From Saccoglossus kowalevskii (taxonomy: Eukaryota > Hemichordata > Enteropneusta > Harrimaniidae), in assembly GCF_000003605.2 (NCBI RefSeq), contig NW_003126386.1, positions 64,810 to 103,674 on the forward strand: DNA of 38,865 nucleotides, in the 5' to 3' direction. Under the pieces are notes generated by a model. It ran no database searches. It saw nothing but the letters and a program-made list of their open reading frames with translations, and was not told the DNA's origin. Within the stretch, counting starts at the first letter, position 1. Every line of letters begins with the position of its first letter. A program made the translations under genes and the position numbers. Positions 24,361 through 36,500 of this stretch are shown here, piece after piece.

Positions 24361-24575
24361 TCACAGTTTGCTCAAAAATACAGCCATCATCCACCGTGGG
24401 ACATTGACAAATCTTGGTATAAACATTGATAGCCATGTATGTCCCCTAAACTGCAACACGTCTTTCAGACGTCTGTGGTGGAATGGTACTGTTCCATCTA
24501 TGTCTGTAAAGCCATACTCAGACGCAACGTCTCCCATAAATAAAATACGACCAGATTTCTTCATAATGTTTGGGT
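24361..24575 (-). CDS. DHRS1: DHRS1 last coding exon
   Basis: 215 nt, acceptor ATATTTCAG, stop TGA at 24363-24361. It encodes [20 protein letters not shown] through the C-terminal [12 protein letters not shown], a segment specific to DHRS1 among SDR enzymes. Confidence 0.95.
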
Positions 24576-27500
24576 CTGAAATATTATAAAAACAAAATTA
24601 ACATATTGTACAATTTAAATTAATTGATTACTGCCAGGTTCTACAAGATCATCAGCACATTCCACAAAAGTGATACTGTTGATTTGTCACCCAATGTCTT
24701 ATGTCTTCCATGGAAAGAAATTGACTAATGTCATTAAGATTTTTGATCACGAATAGACAGAAGATTTTGTTATATATGAATGACGAATTTTACAAATGAT
24801 GAGGTCACTGACATTTTATGTGTTCTTAAGATGTAGAAAATGTGAAAAGCCTTGACATCATGTCTGAAAGGCCCCTGCAAGTAAATGTACATGCCCAGTA
24901 AAAAGTAGTGCAAAGCACTGTAAAGCAATCAATTAATTAGGTAGCAGGAAGGAAAACAATTTGTTTTTTCTAATAGTTTCTAACACATGAAACATTACTT
25001 CGAAATTAGCTGAACCAAAACAGTTTTTTAAATACATGAAACATTTTTTTTCAAAATTAGATGAATCAATACAGCTTATTTAAATAAAATCTTAATTTCA
25101 ATGGGATACAAAATGGGTGTTAGAATGCACTGCTATGTTAGAAAATGTCTATAATGTTCATTGTGTCTTAGCAAATGCACTGGAACTACTGTAAAATACT
25201 TTTTGGCTGGATACTTTTTTGGATGTTTTGTATGGAATTTATTTTTACTGATTTTTGACAAGCTTAATTTAAAATGTAGGAAAAAAAGGTATATTCGCTG
25301 AATTTTATTTTCACTGAATCAATCCTTCCGCGAAAATAGTGAAAATTGATTCCAAGTGAAAAAAATAAAGTATTCCACAGTATCATAGCTTATTTGTAAC
25401 CAGTCGGTGAATGCTGTTGAACAGAAATGTTTGACTATGGATTAGCTTAGGATTTGTATATTTATATAACATGGTATACTAATATATCACTGGCAACATG
25501 TACAAGATTTTCTCCAAATATTGGTATGAGATTTTGCCCTTAACATACTCAGCAGTAGCACTGATTCATACATTTTAAGTGTTTCCCAGCTCACTTGACC
25601 CTTTTGATTTTGTTACAAAGCATTGTAAATGTCAAACATGAAGCACTATCATAATATACAGTATTTGATGGAGTAGCATTGAGATAGTGGCATTCATTAT
25701 TCAAAGTTAAGAAACATAGTGTAGTGACTACTAAACAAAAATGATTTATTCTAATATTCAAATGTAAACATGCTTATAAATACAGGTTTAATGTGTAATA
25801 TTAAACAATGTTTATGACGCAAATCTCATGCTCCTTCGCCTGATATTTACGTAGATCTCGCACTTTCTTGCGTGGCTCAACATCACAATAAGTTTGTTTC
25901 TGGCGCCATATTGGAAGTAGCCTGAACGTGTTATGGAGCTTAAGCTATTCTGGTTTTATTCACTCACATCTTCAATTTCAATTTCAAGTAACAGATACGG
26001 CGAACGAAGTTGGTAGCAATCCTGTATCACCAGAAGAGGTAGAAATTCCTACGACGAGTTCAACCCAAGGTACTGCTGGACGTAAAACTCGACGAACAAC
26101 AACTTTGAATCCCAATAACCCTGTAAATTGGACTACACCCGTGTTACGCGAAAAGTTGCCGCAACTTGGAATGAAATTGCCACCGAGCATGAATAGGAAA
26201 AGTTTAATCCAAGTCCATGAACTAAACCGAATAGACGATGATCTTGTTGAAACCGCGGCTACGACCACAGTCAGCGCAGCCAACAATAACACCCCGTCCC
26301 TACTGTCACCACCGAGTGGGGAGTCATCTGGTAATAATAATACGGATTGTAATATGGGTACTATTCGTCGAGAAATTGAGGACTTGCGACAGACTGTTTT
26401 ACACCAACTGAAACTTTTTGCGGATGAGACTCTAATAATATGGCGTCATCGCATTCTCTTGGACCCATATTGCACACCAACCAACCAGCCACAGCTCAAG
26501 TTGTATCCTTATATAGGAATGACAATGGCAATACTAACGAACGAAGGAAGTTTGGTGTTGCATCACATGACTTGCCAAAGATAGTTTCTGTGTCACCAGC
26601 ATTGAAAAAGAATATCTTGGAAGATAAATTCATTAACTTAGCAGCGTTGTTAACCCCCGATCATGAAATTAATGAAAGTCGTTCTATTATGGACTTAGCG
26701 GGTAATGAGATTAAAATTAAGGGCAATGGGGGGGGTTATTCTGCAATTGAAACAATTGCATCATTTCGGGGACTTCGCTTATGGGATTAGCTCATATTCC
26801 CCCAAGATCATTCATATTTTCTTAGGTATATTTTGCGTGGGTTTTATTATTAGTGTTAATTTTATTATTGTAATTACTAATACCTCATTAACGACTTCAC
26901 AGGCAGCCCTCGCTGCGTCAATGTCTAAACTCAGTAGTTGCAGCCCCCGCTGCCTCTACCCATAACCTCTTAACTTCATGCAGCCCCCGCTGCATAACCA
27001 CGGTGTAGCCGCAGCACTCGCTGCCTATACTTTACAGTTGCAGTCATGCTGCAATCTGCCATTCCATACTAACATCATGCAGCTATGCTGCACCAACCAA
27101 CATGTTTTCAGTCTTATTCTAGTTTGTATTTTAGTTTAGAAACTGTAAGCCAGCTAGTTTACACCTGCTTTGTTCTACATTTTGGGGGCGGCACCAGGGA
27201 CCATCTTATCAGTCTGTTATGCATTGTCTCACTTTTGTGTACGATGGTCTTGTGGTGTGCCCCCCTATTTGCCAAATAAATTATTGGTTCATGTACATGC
27301 TCTTGTGTTTGTGTCATAAATAATGACAATAGGAAAAAATCAAATTCTAAAAATAAACTAAGAACCTACAAACTTTTTAAAACCAAAATAGAACAAGAAA
27401 ACTACTTAACAATTATGAAAAACAGTGAACTTCGCAAATCCTTAACAAAATTTAGACTTGGCAACCACTGTCTGAAAATTGAAACAGGCCGGCATACAGG

Positions 27501-30500
27501 ATTGGATTTTAAAGACAGAGTCTGCAATATGTGCGACAATGACCATGTTGAAGATGAACAACATTTTGTCATAAATTGTCCTCATTACAATGAAATAAGA
27601 TTAAAACTTTACATTGTAGCTAATAAACGTATACCAAATTTTGACAAATTTAGTAATGAAAATAAATTCATATCATTACTAAGTGACGAGAAAATGTCTA
27701 TTCCTTTAGCGCAATATTTAAAAAACTGTTTTAATACAAGACAGCAGCACCTACATAAACTAAGCCAGTAATACATTCCTTGTATTCAACTTATTATCTT
27801 TTTTTTTTTTTTTTTTTTTTTATGCCTTTTTGTTCCCTTACTCTTTATGTGGTTATTTTTCTTTTACTAATATCTGATTTGTAACCCTTTTCATCCCCTC
27901 CGGGGGATGTTGTGTGTTAATAAATAAAAAAAATGGATAATGAATGAAGGATTAATACTGATGAGACACATACAGAAACAACTACAACTGAAAGTAAAAA
28001 TCAGCAATAAAGAAACAGATACAACAAGACAACGGCTAAGAAGAACGACCACAAAACCTATAAGATACAGAGATAGTAGTTCAAGTGACTCAGAATCTGA
28101 AGAGGTAACCACTGATCCTGACAACAAACATCAACTGAATGATGACATCACAACTAATCAGACTAGGATCGCTAACTCAATTACGACAAATATTGGAACA
28201 AGAACACCAAGCACCAGGCCCAGATATCAACACACACCAACATCGATGATAAGAGAAGAAACACCAAGTAAAATTCCTGTAAGCATAAACAAATCGATAA
28301 CAAGTCATGATTACAACAAAGATGATACTAATATGCTACAAACAATTATAGAAATGATGGAAGAAAAACATGACAAATATATGATGATGATAACTGAACT
28401 GGATGCAAAAGTCTCAACCAGTCAAAACGACATTCTCAAGAAAATATNNNNNNNNNNNNNNNNNNNNNNNNNNNNNNNNNNNNNNNNNNNNNNNNNNCCA
28501 CATGTGCAAATTTGACATCACCGATGCTTTTAAAATCATTCCTTTGCATCCATCCATTTGGAAACTGCATGGTGTTAAAAGGCAGGGTAACTACTATTTC
28601 TTTGTTAGACTGGTTTTTGGCAGCAGATCCAGTTCAAAAATTGTTGATATGCTGTCTACAGCGATCTGTTGGATTGCTCAGTTTAAACATGGTATTAGGT
28701 ATATTCTGCATTTATTAGATGACTTCCTAACTATAGATGTTCATGCAGAAAATGTTATGCGTTCCATGGCAGTTATGACTATGATTTTTAATTTACTTAG
28801 GATACCCTTGGCTAAGCATAAAACCCTAGGCCCAGCCCAGGAACTTGAATATCTTGGTATTTTGCTTAGTTCTAAAGACATGACTGCTTTCTTACCTGCT
28901 GATAAAAAAAGCACGAATATTGACCAAGTTTGCTGAGGTTACATCTAAGAATACAGTTACAAAGCAGCAATTGTTATCATTATTGGGGCACCTTAATTTT
29001 GCAAAGAGAGTAATCACACCAGGGAGATAATTTCTTTCACATTTATTACAGTCTATACCTTCCAGTTGCAGTCATGCTGCAATCTGCCATTCCATACTAA
29101 CATCATGCAGTTATGTTTTCAGTCTTAGTCTAGTTTGTATTTTAGTTTAGAAACTAAGCCAGCTAGTTTACACCTGCTTTGTTCTACATTTTGGAGGCGG
29201 CACCAGGGACCATCTTATCAGTCTGTTATGCATTGTCTCACTTTTGTGTACGATGGTCTTGTGGTGTGCCCCCCTATTTGCCAAATAAATTATTGGTTCA
29301 TGTACAATGCTCTTGTGTTTGTGACGCAAATCTCATGCTCTCTCGCGTGATATTTACGAAGATCTCGCACTTTCTCGCGTGGCTCAACTTCACAATCAGT
29401 TTGTTTCTGGCGCCATATTGGAAGTAGCCTGAAAGTGTTACGGAGCTTAAGCTATTCTCGTTTTATCCACTCGCCACGATCCCCATTCTCCTCCATTAGG
29501 CTGGCATTAACACCAATTCGGGGACTTCGCTTATGGGATTAGCTCATATCCCCCAAGATCATTCATATTTTTCTTAGGTATATTTTGTGTGGGTTTTATT
29601 ATTGTAATTACTAATACCTCATTAACGACTCTAGTCACACTTGCCAGCATAAATCTGACCAAATAATTAACTAAATTGCATTAAATCTTAATAGAAATTA
29701 TTATATAACACAAGCTCTGATTTGTTTCTAATCCAACTAAATCTGGATGTAAATTGTAATCAAGTGTAATTAACAATGTTAGTAACGAAACCTCTACCTA
29801 CAATCAGACTGGACTACTCACCACTCAACAGGTGTACAACGCCTCTACCAGAAAATTCAGGACTTTCTCCATTTTCAAACATTTTCAGTTGCTGTAAAGA
29901 AAAAACACTGAACTAGTGATCTAGGGCATTTTAAAACTTTCAAATAGTCACATGACCACAGCTGTCTTCAACACACCATCTAAGTTGTATTGCAGGGGCA
30001 GTGTAAAGCCAATGATTTTACCAAACAATTTATGACTGAAGTACTGTAAAATACTTATATTTTCACTTGGAATTAATTTTCGCTGAAGGAATGATTCAGT
30101 GAAAATTAAATCCAGTGAATAAACATTTTTTCCTATTTTTACACTCAACTCGTCAAAAATCAGCGACAATAAAATCCATTCAAAACACTTGAAAAGTCTT
30201 TTCAGCGAAAATTAATTCCAGCTAAAATAAAGTATTTTACAGTATGAGGATTGATCAGCCTTCATAGATGGCATCTGGAAACAAACAATAGGATACAAAA
30301 ATATAGGAACTGGTAATCTGTTTCCAAGTACTTAGAAACTAGGGATTAATAATAAAATGAACCTAAAATTGATTGGGGGAGCTACAAGTTACTAATTACG
30401 TTCGTGTATTACCATAAAGTATGTACCAAATTTCAATGAAATGTGATAATTATGCAAATTACGTAAGCAGTATGCTCAATTTTTCAATCCAAACTAATCA

Positions 30501-33500
30501 GGTTTTTGACTCCCATGTGTGAAGCACACAATGGGAGTCTTTGCAGTTATAGTGTGTCTGTATGTATGTATGTCTGTATGTATGTATGTATGTATGTATG
30601 TATGTATGTATGTATGTATGTATGTGTGTGTGTGTGTCCGTCTGTTCCACTGCTATCTCAAGAACCATACATCGGTTTTTGATGATGCTCTGGGCAATGC
30701 ACAAATTTGATTAGTTTTTGGTAAAAATCTGTGCATATTAATTACCAAATTTGCATGCTAATTAGCTAATTTTCAGCTGTTCCATGACTGTTCCACTGAT
30801 ATCTAAAGAACCACTTATTGGATTTTGATGAAACTTGGTATTTAGATGCTCTAGACTTGTGTGCAGATGTGATTAGTTTTTGGTAAAAATCCGTGCATAT
30901 TAATTACCTAATTTGCATGATAATTAGCTAATTTTTAGCTGTTCCATGACTGCTCCACGATATCTAAACAACCACTCATTGGATTCTGATGAAACTGAAT
31001 GCTCTGAACTAATGCTAGGTTTTGATTAGTTTTTGGTAAAAATTACCTAATTACTAATTACCTAATTTGCATAATGATTAGTCAATTTTCGTTTTTTCCA
31101 CTGATATCTCAAGTACTAATCATCACATTTCAATGAAACTTGGTACATAGATGTCATATGACACTGCACAGATCTGATAGTTTTTAGGGTAATATTATAA
31201 TATTAATTACCTAAGTTGCATAATTGATTAATTAATTTTCAGCTTTTGATGTTTCAAGTAGTAAGCATTACATTTCAATGATACATAGATACTCAAGGAC
31301 AATGCAGAGATTGATTTTTTTGGGATAAATATTTGTGCATATTTATCACTTAATTTGCATAATTAGTTAATTTTCAGCTTTTCCACGGATATCTGAAGTA
31401 CTAATCATCACATTTCAATGAAACTTGGTACATAGATCTTCTAGGACTATGCAGAGACTTGATTAGTTTTAGGGTAAATAATTGTACATATTAATTGCCT
31501 AATTTGCATAATTAATTTTCAGCTTTTCCACTGATATCTCGAGTACTAATCATCACATTTCAATCAATCTAGAACTATGCAGAGACCCAATTAGTTTTTG
31601 GTAAATATTTATGCATATTAATCACCCAATTTGCATAATTAACCAATTTGCCACTTTCACACTGATATCTCAAGTACTAATCATCACATTCAAATGAAAC
31701 GTTGTACATGGATGCTGTAGGACAATAGACAGACCTAATTAATTGTGGGTTAAAATCTGTACATATTAATTACCCAACCAATTTTAGACTATTACACTGA
31801 TATTTAAAGTACAAATTATTCCATTTCAATGAAACTTAGTACAAAGATGCTCTAAGACAATGTACAAACCTGATTAGTTTGGGGTTAAAATCTGTTGATA
31901 TAACGTCAAAAGTTCAATGTAGGATAAAAAACTTAATTCCTTTAGTTTTTTCCCAAACCCCCCTACCCCCCACTGAAACTTAATTGATAAATATTGACCA
32001 TGACTACATTCACCATTAAATTCAAATTGATAATCCGACAGTAGTATGGCGTAGCAGTAGGTTGTCTGGTGGGTGTAAAAAGGCTTTACACTCGGACCAA
32101 ACCATTTTCTCATCTTGGATGTTTTTTTTTCATTTTCTGTTATTTTTGTCAATGATTGGATAGAGAAAAAAACGAATTACAAATACTCCAAGATTTTTTT
32201 GACTTCATTAAAAAATAAAATCGTTTTTGTAGGATAGAAACTTTTTGAGGTCAAAACCCCCCACCCCCAAACTAAAGCAAATAAGTTTTTTATCCGACAT
32301 CGATCTTTTGACGTCGCCCCTAATTAGCATAATAATCCATAATTTTGTGGTTCTAATCACATTTCAATAAGACTGGTACATAGATGATTTGTTACATTGC
32401 GCAGACCTCATTAGTTTTACACTCAAATCTGTTTATATTAATTTTCTGATTTGCATAATTAGTTTTCAGCTTTTCCATTAATATCTCAAGTACAAGTAAT
32501 TTTGAATTATTTTTAATTTGTTCCTAATACTCTCAGCACATGGGAGTTCTTTCTAAGCTTTCTTTGATTAAGCATTGTTCACAGGTATTTGTATATGAGC
32601 GTATACATATATATTTTTGGTTTGGTATGCAAAGTCTAAGAAAAACAACCTTACATTATCAATAGGTGTTACTTTGCTTAACATATCATCAATAAGCTCT
32701 GTTCTCACTACTCCAGGGTACAATGAAACAGCTGCAACACTGTGTGTCCTTAGTTCCTGTGCACAGTCTAATGCCATTTTGTCTACCTACAAGACAAGTA
32801 CAAAGATAATAGATTTTAATGATAAAATATTTAGAGAAAAAGTTAAGGTTTTATATTTTTGTTTCTGCATACTTACAGAGTGAATATGGTATTGATATTA
32901 TATTTAGAGATATCACAAATTTTGACTGTTTTCAAATTAAATAACACAAGTAACATGAATGAAATTCTCTGTTCAGTAAGGATGGTGGCACAATTCACAA
33001 CTGATTGCAAATATCGTCCTCACTTAAAGATAATTTAATGCAGAATAGAGTGACACTCCAACATAATGCGAGTAACTTGGCAGGTATACAATTGTCCTTT
33101 GACACTAAGTAATACACAAAAATATATTTAATATAAAAAATTGAAGATTTTAATTAATAAACAAATGACAGAAATATGATTAATTTGAAGTAAACACCAG
33201 AAATAAAATAGTAAATAGTGATAATAAGGGTGCATATGAGTATTAGTCACAAAAATAAACTGTCTGTATAGACAGCTAAAACAAATTCCAATTTTTTTTA
33301 GTAAAAACTGAAAATTGACTCAAATTTTGTCTGGCTCCAACAGAAATATTGGAGAATATAAGAAAAAAGTGCAGACAAATTTGAGCAAGAAAGTCATTGT
33401 GAAAAGGTTAAAAACTGGCATTATTGAAGTAAAATAAGGATTAAATACATGTTTTACATATAGAAATGGATAGATACAGCAATATTGACCTTAGTAACGA

Positions 33501-36500
33501 TAAATGTCAAGTCTATAATGACAGTGAAATCAAAGATGAAAAACATTTCTTGCTAAAAATGTAAACTATATATGAGTGAAAAAGATCCACAATTCACAGA
33601 TACTGTATAACATCAAATAAAACAGATTCAAATTATTTATTTATAAAATCTTATTGTCAACTGCCTCATTTTTGTTTTATTATGTTTTTGCTACTCAAGC
33701 CTGTGTAATTGTTTTTTCTTGTCTTTTTTATTGTACTAATTAATAAAAATTCAAACGAAGATACGTTTATTATTAGGTACGTATGTGCAAGTAATTAAAA
33801 GACAGACAAACAGAACAGTCGCAATTAATACATGTATAAAGGAAAAGGAACTACAGTAATACTGACCCCTGCTTTTCCAGCACCATAAGCAACGTTAAAC
33901 AGGTACATCAGTCCACCTGGTGACGAGATGTTGATAATCAAACCCTGCTTTGCTGGTACCATCATTCTTGCTGCAAACACTGATGCAACATAATGGCCCC
34001 TAAATACAAGAAATATGGAAATACTCAATTAGGCATAGTATTGTATAATGGTGATTAAAAAAAAAAATTTTGGCAATTAAGTATACGTGTTCCAGTGACT
34101 GTAACATTGGAGACTGTTAATCCATAAAACAAGGTACCCTATCTGCTGAATCATTAGTGTATACACTTGCGTAAATTACAGAAGCATATTCACAGTCAAA
34201 AAAGTTATATTTTAATAATCCTGCATACAATAAATGGAATTTCTTGCTTATATGTGCTTCTATTAGAGATACACTTCAAACAAATCATGCATGGCACAGT
34301 CCCTGTTAGTTATCAAATTTAAGATAGTTTTGTTTATAGTAATATAGTTTGAACATAAACATATCAGAGATGTGGATCCAGAAGCTGATGCTTGATTATG
34401 ATGATTTTTTAACATTAAAAATGGTTAACATTCAGTTATCTTGTATCTGATCATCAAACAAGTATTTGTCCATATTGAGAGATATTGTTCTGGAAGAGTA
34501 ATAATTAAAACAAAAAGGCCACCAGTCGGTCATTTTGAATACATCTGTATATCTATGATGTATAATGAATATATAAAATTTGAACATAATCAGTCAAAGC
34601 ATGTCAGAGATATGACACGAGAACCGCATTAATTAATTAAAACAAAATGGCCACCAGTCAGCCAATTTAAATTTGATCTGAAAAACAAAATGACGTGCAT
34701 CAGGGACAAATAATGTCTAGTGTATGTACCAAGTTTGAATGAAATCCATCCATAAATGACTAAGATCTGGTTCTGGAATGCCACGAATGCTTGATTTTTG
34801 ATGATTTTTTTAGCACAAAAATTGCCACAATTAGGCCAATTTGAAAAAGATGTTCAAACCAATACAACTGTATATCTATTACATGATGTATAATGAATAT
34901 ACATGTCATTTAATAGGAATGTAATTGTAGTGCATTAATTACAATATTATCTACTACCAACAGATAACTAATTGACCTTTTCACCACCATTTCTCTCTTT
35001 TCATCACAAATATCCCCATTTATAGTCCTTCAGAAGATTGGGACAAAAATAACCAAATTTTTTGAGTAGAAACTAAAAATTCACTCAAAGTTTGTCTGTT
35101 GGCTCCAAAATTAGGGTTCATTTCTAGAAATATTGAAGAATATGAGAAAAAAAAAGTGCAGAAAAATTTGGCAAGAAAGTCTGGTGGTGAAAAGGTTAAA
35201 TGTGCGCAATTCACAAAACATAAAACATTTCTTCAATTTTAATTACCTTCAATTGAATTTAAAGTTTATTGGAATTTTATTTGATGTTATAACATGTGAA
35301 CTGAGGTGAAAATTGGATTCCTCACTTCAAGTCTAGTTACATAGGGTTGTGAGCCAACATTTTTAATTGAAATCATGGTATTTCTTATCTATCTCAATAT
35401 TATGCTTGTCAAATATTTAATAAAAATTGAAAAACTTACCTGAGTCCAACATTATTCACAGTATCCCACAATTCAGGTTCCAATTCCCAGAATGATTTTG
35501 CTGAGAAACCAGGTTGAGACAATGTCTGAATAATTAGAAATAACTTGGATATGAACTTGAAGCTGGAGACCCAGAGTTCTGGGGGAATCAGTACAAATGC
35601 ATATTACAGCGTATGACATGTGTACTGTGTTACAAATCGATTACAGTTTCAGTAGTCACTGGGTTGGGTTGGAGTGGCTTGTTTGCTGGAGTATAATAGT
35701 GGTAACGTCACTTATATGCGGGCTTTGAATATGAACACATATGATTATGGTTTGATTGACAAACCTCATTAATGGTGCTGAATGTTACCATTACATGTAG
35801 CTTATGATGACGCATGTCCTGTGGAATACGGGGAAAAGGGCCTGAAAGCAGCACACTATGTAGACACATCTCATGAATATTATTTCAAAGTGAAATTATT
35901 AATAGAAAGCATTGAATATGAAATGCCAGAATCGCATATATTTAGTCTTGATCCCCCCTCCCCCACTCTGTCTATTGTGGTTATTTGAAGACTGTACTCA
36001 TACTAGACTGGTTACCAAATTTAACAAGTGCCTGTGTTTTCACTGTTTGTCGGTGTGAGTGTTGGCAAGCCGAAATAGGTTTTGATTGTATACAGCGCCA
36101 CCAGTGGCTGTTCTCCATGTCAAGTAAGTTGAAATAACTCTTTGAATGATATATTTTTTCTCACCAAAATTTTGTTACATTTTGCCTATTTTTATGTGTT
36201 TTTTAACAATTTTATTGAATAATTTTTGGAAAAATGAACATCATTTTCTATTGAAGACAAATTGTCATCAAAATTTTGTTGCAATAATGAGTTGCATACT
36301 AGTATCTAGTAGAGAAAGGCATAGTTTACTCAACACATCATTATAAAATACACACAATGAAATTTTTAACTTCAAGAACACAAAACAAACAACTAACGAG
36401 TACACTACAAGGAAAAATATATAGACTTGGTGAAAATTGTTGTTGTTTAATCACTCTATTTTTATGAGCGAGAAACAGAGGGGAGTCCTATAATGAATAA

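Larger units (their letters stand above)
25815..27313 (+). mobile_element. DIRS-like retroelement, left piece (A1 - gag-like - B1 - C)
   Basis: It starts at TGACGCAAATCTCATGCTC (A1) and continues with a gag-like reading frame, then B1 (26765-26896) and the palindrome-rich region C, ending at 27313 where LINE sequence begins. No RT or recombinase lies between the gag-like frame and B1, so this copy is internally deleted. A and B recur at 29322 and 29517, giving the split direct repeats typical of Ngaro/PAT-type tyrosine-recombinase retroelements. It sits in the last DHRS1 intron, antisense to the gene. Confidence 0.75.
27314..27935 (+). mobile_element. 5'-truncated LINE, 3' end with hairpin and A-rich tail
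   Basis: Coding sequence is open from about 27316 to the TAA at 27769-27771, followed by about 160 bp of 3' UTR with a long T run (27801-27821), the hairpin at 27892-27909 and an AATAAATAAAAAAA tail. The coding part ends a LINE ORF2 with a zinc-knuckle. It begins exactly where region C of the DIRS-like element stops, so it probably inserted there. Confidence 0.75.
28498..29630 (+). mobile_element. DIRS-like retroelement, right piece (RT - C - A2 - B2)
   Basis: A reverse transcriptase fragment is followed directly by region C (29053-29321), A2 (29322-29472), a 44-bp spacer and B2 (29517-29630), which ends the element. RNase H, recombinase, B1 and four of the six palindromes are missing between RT and C. 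Confidence 0.75.
30508..32548. mobile_element. 2-kb element of ~150-bp repeats with inverted ends
   Basis: The left end GACTCCCATGTGTG is mirrored by CAGCACATGGGAGTT at the right end. The left end also folds on itself with CACACAATGGGAGTC (30525-30539). Inside are a (TATG)n/(TG)n tract and nine or ten diverged units of about 150 bp containing TTCCACTGATATCTCAAGTA, CATTTCAATGAAACTTGGTA and TAATTACCTAATTTGCATAA. It has no coding capacity. A foldback element (31897-32320) has inserted near its end. The whole lies in a DHRS1 intron. Confidence 0.6.

Noticed and set aside
28512-28718. Short frame inside the DIRS-like RT
   Set aside because: Out-of-frame shadow of the RT palm fragment.
30498-30710. 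Frames rich in YIHT or VCMY repeats
   Set aside because: Translations of the (TATG)n microsatellite.
31874-32152. 92-codon - strand frame
   Set aside because: It lies across the end of the foldback MITE and has no recognisable protein features.
36146-36346. Hydrophobic short frame in a DHRS1 intron
   Set aside because: AT-rich sequence gives Phe/Leu/Ile by composition; there are no splice signals or homologous pattern.
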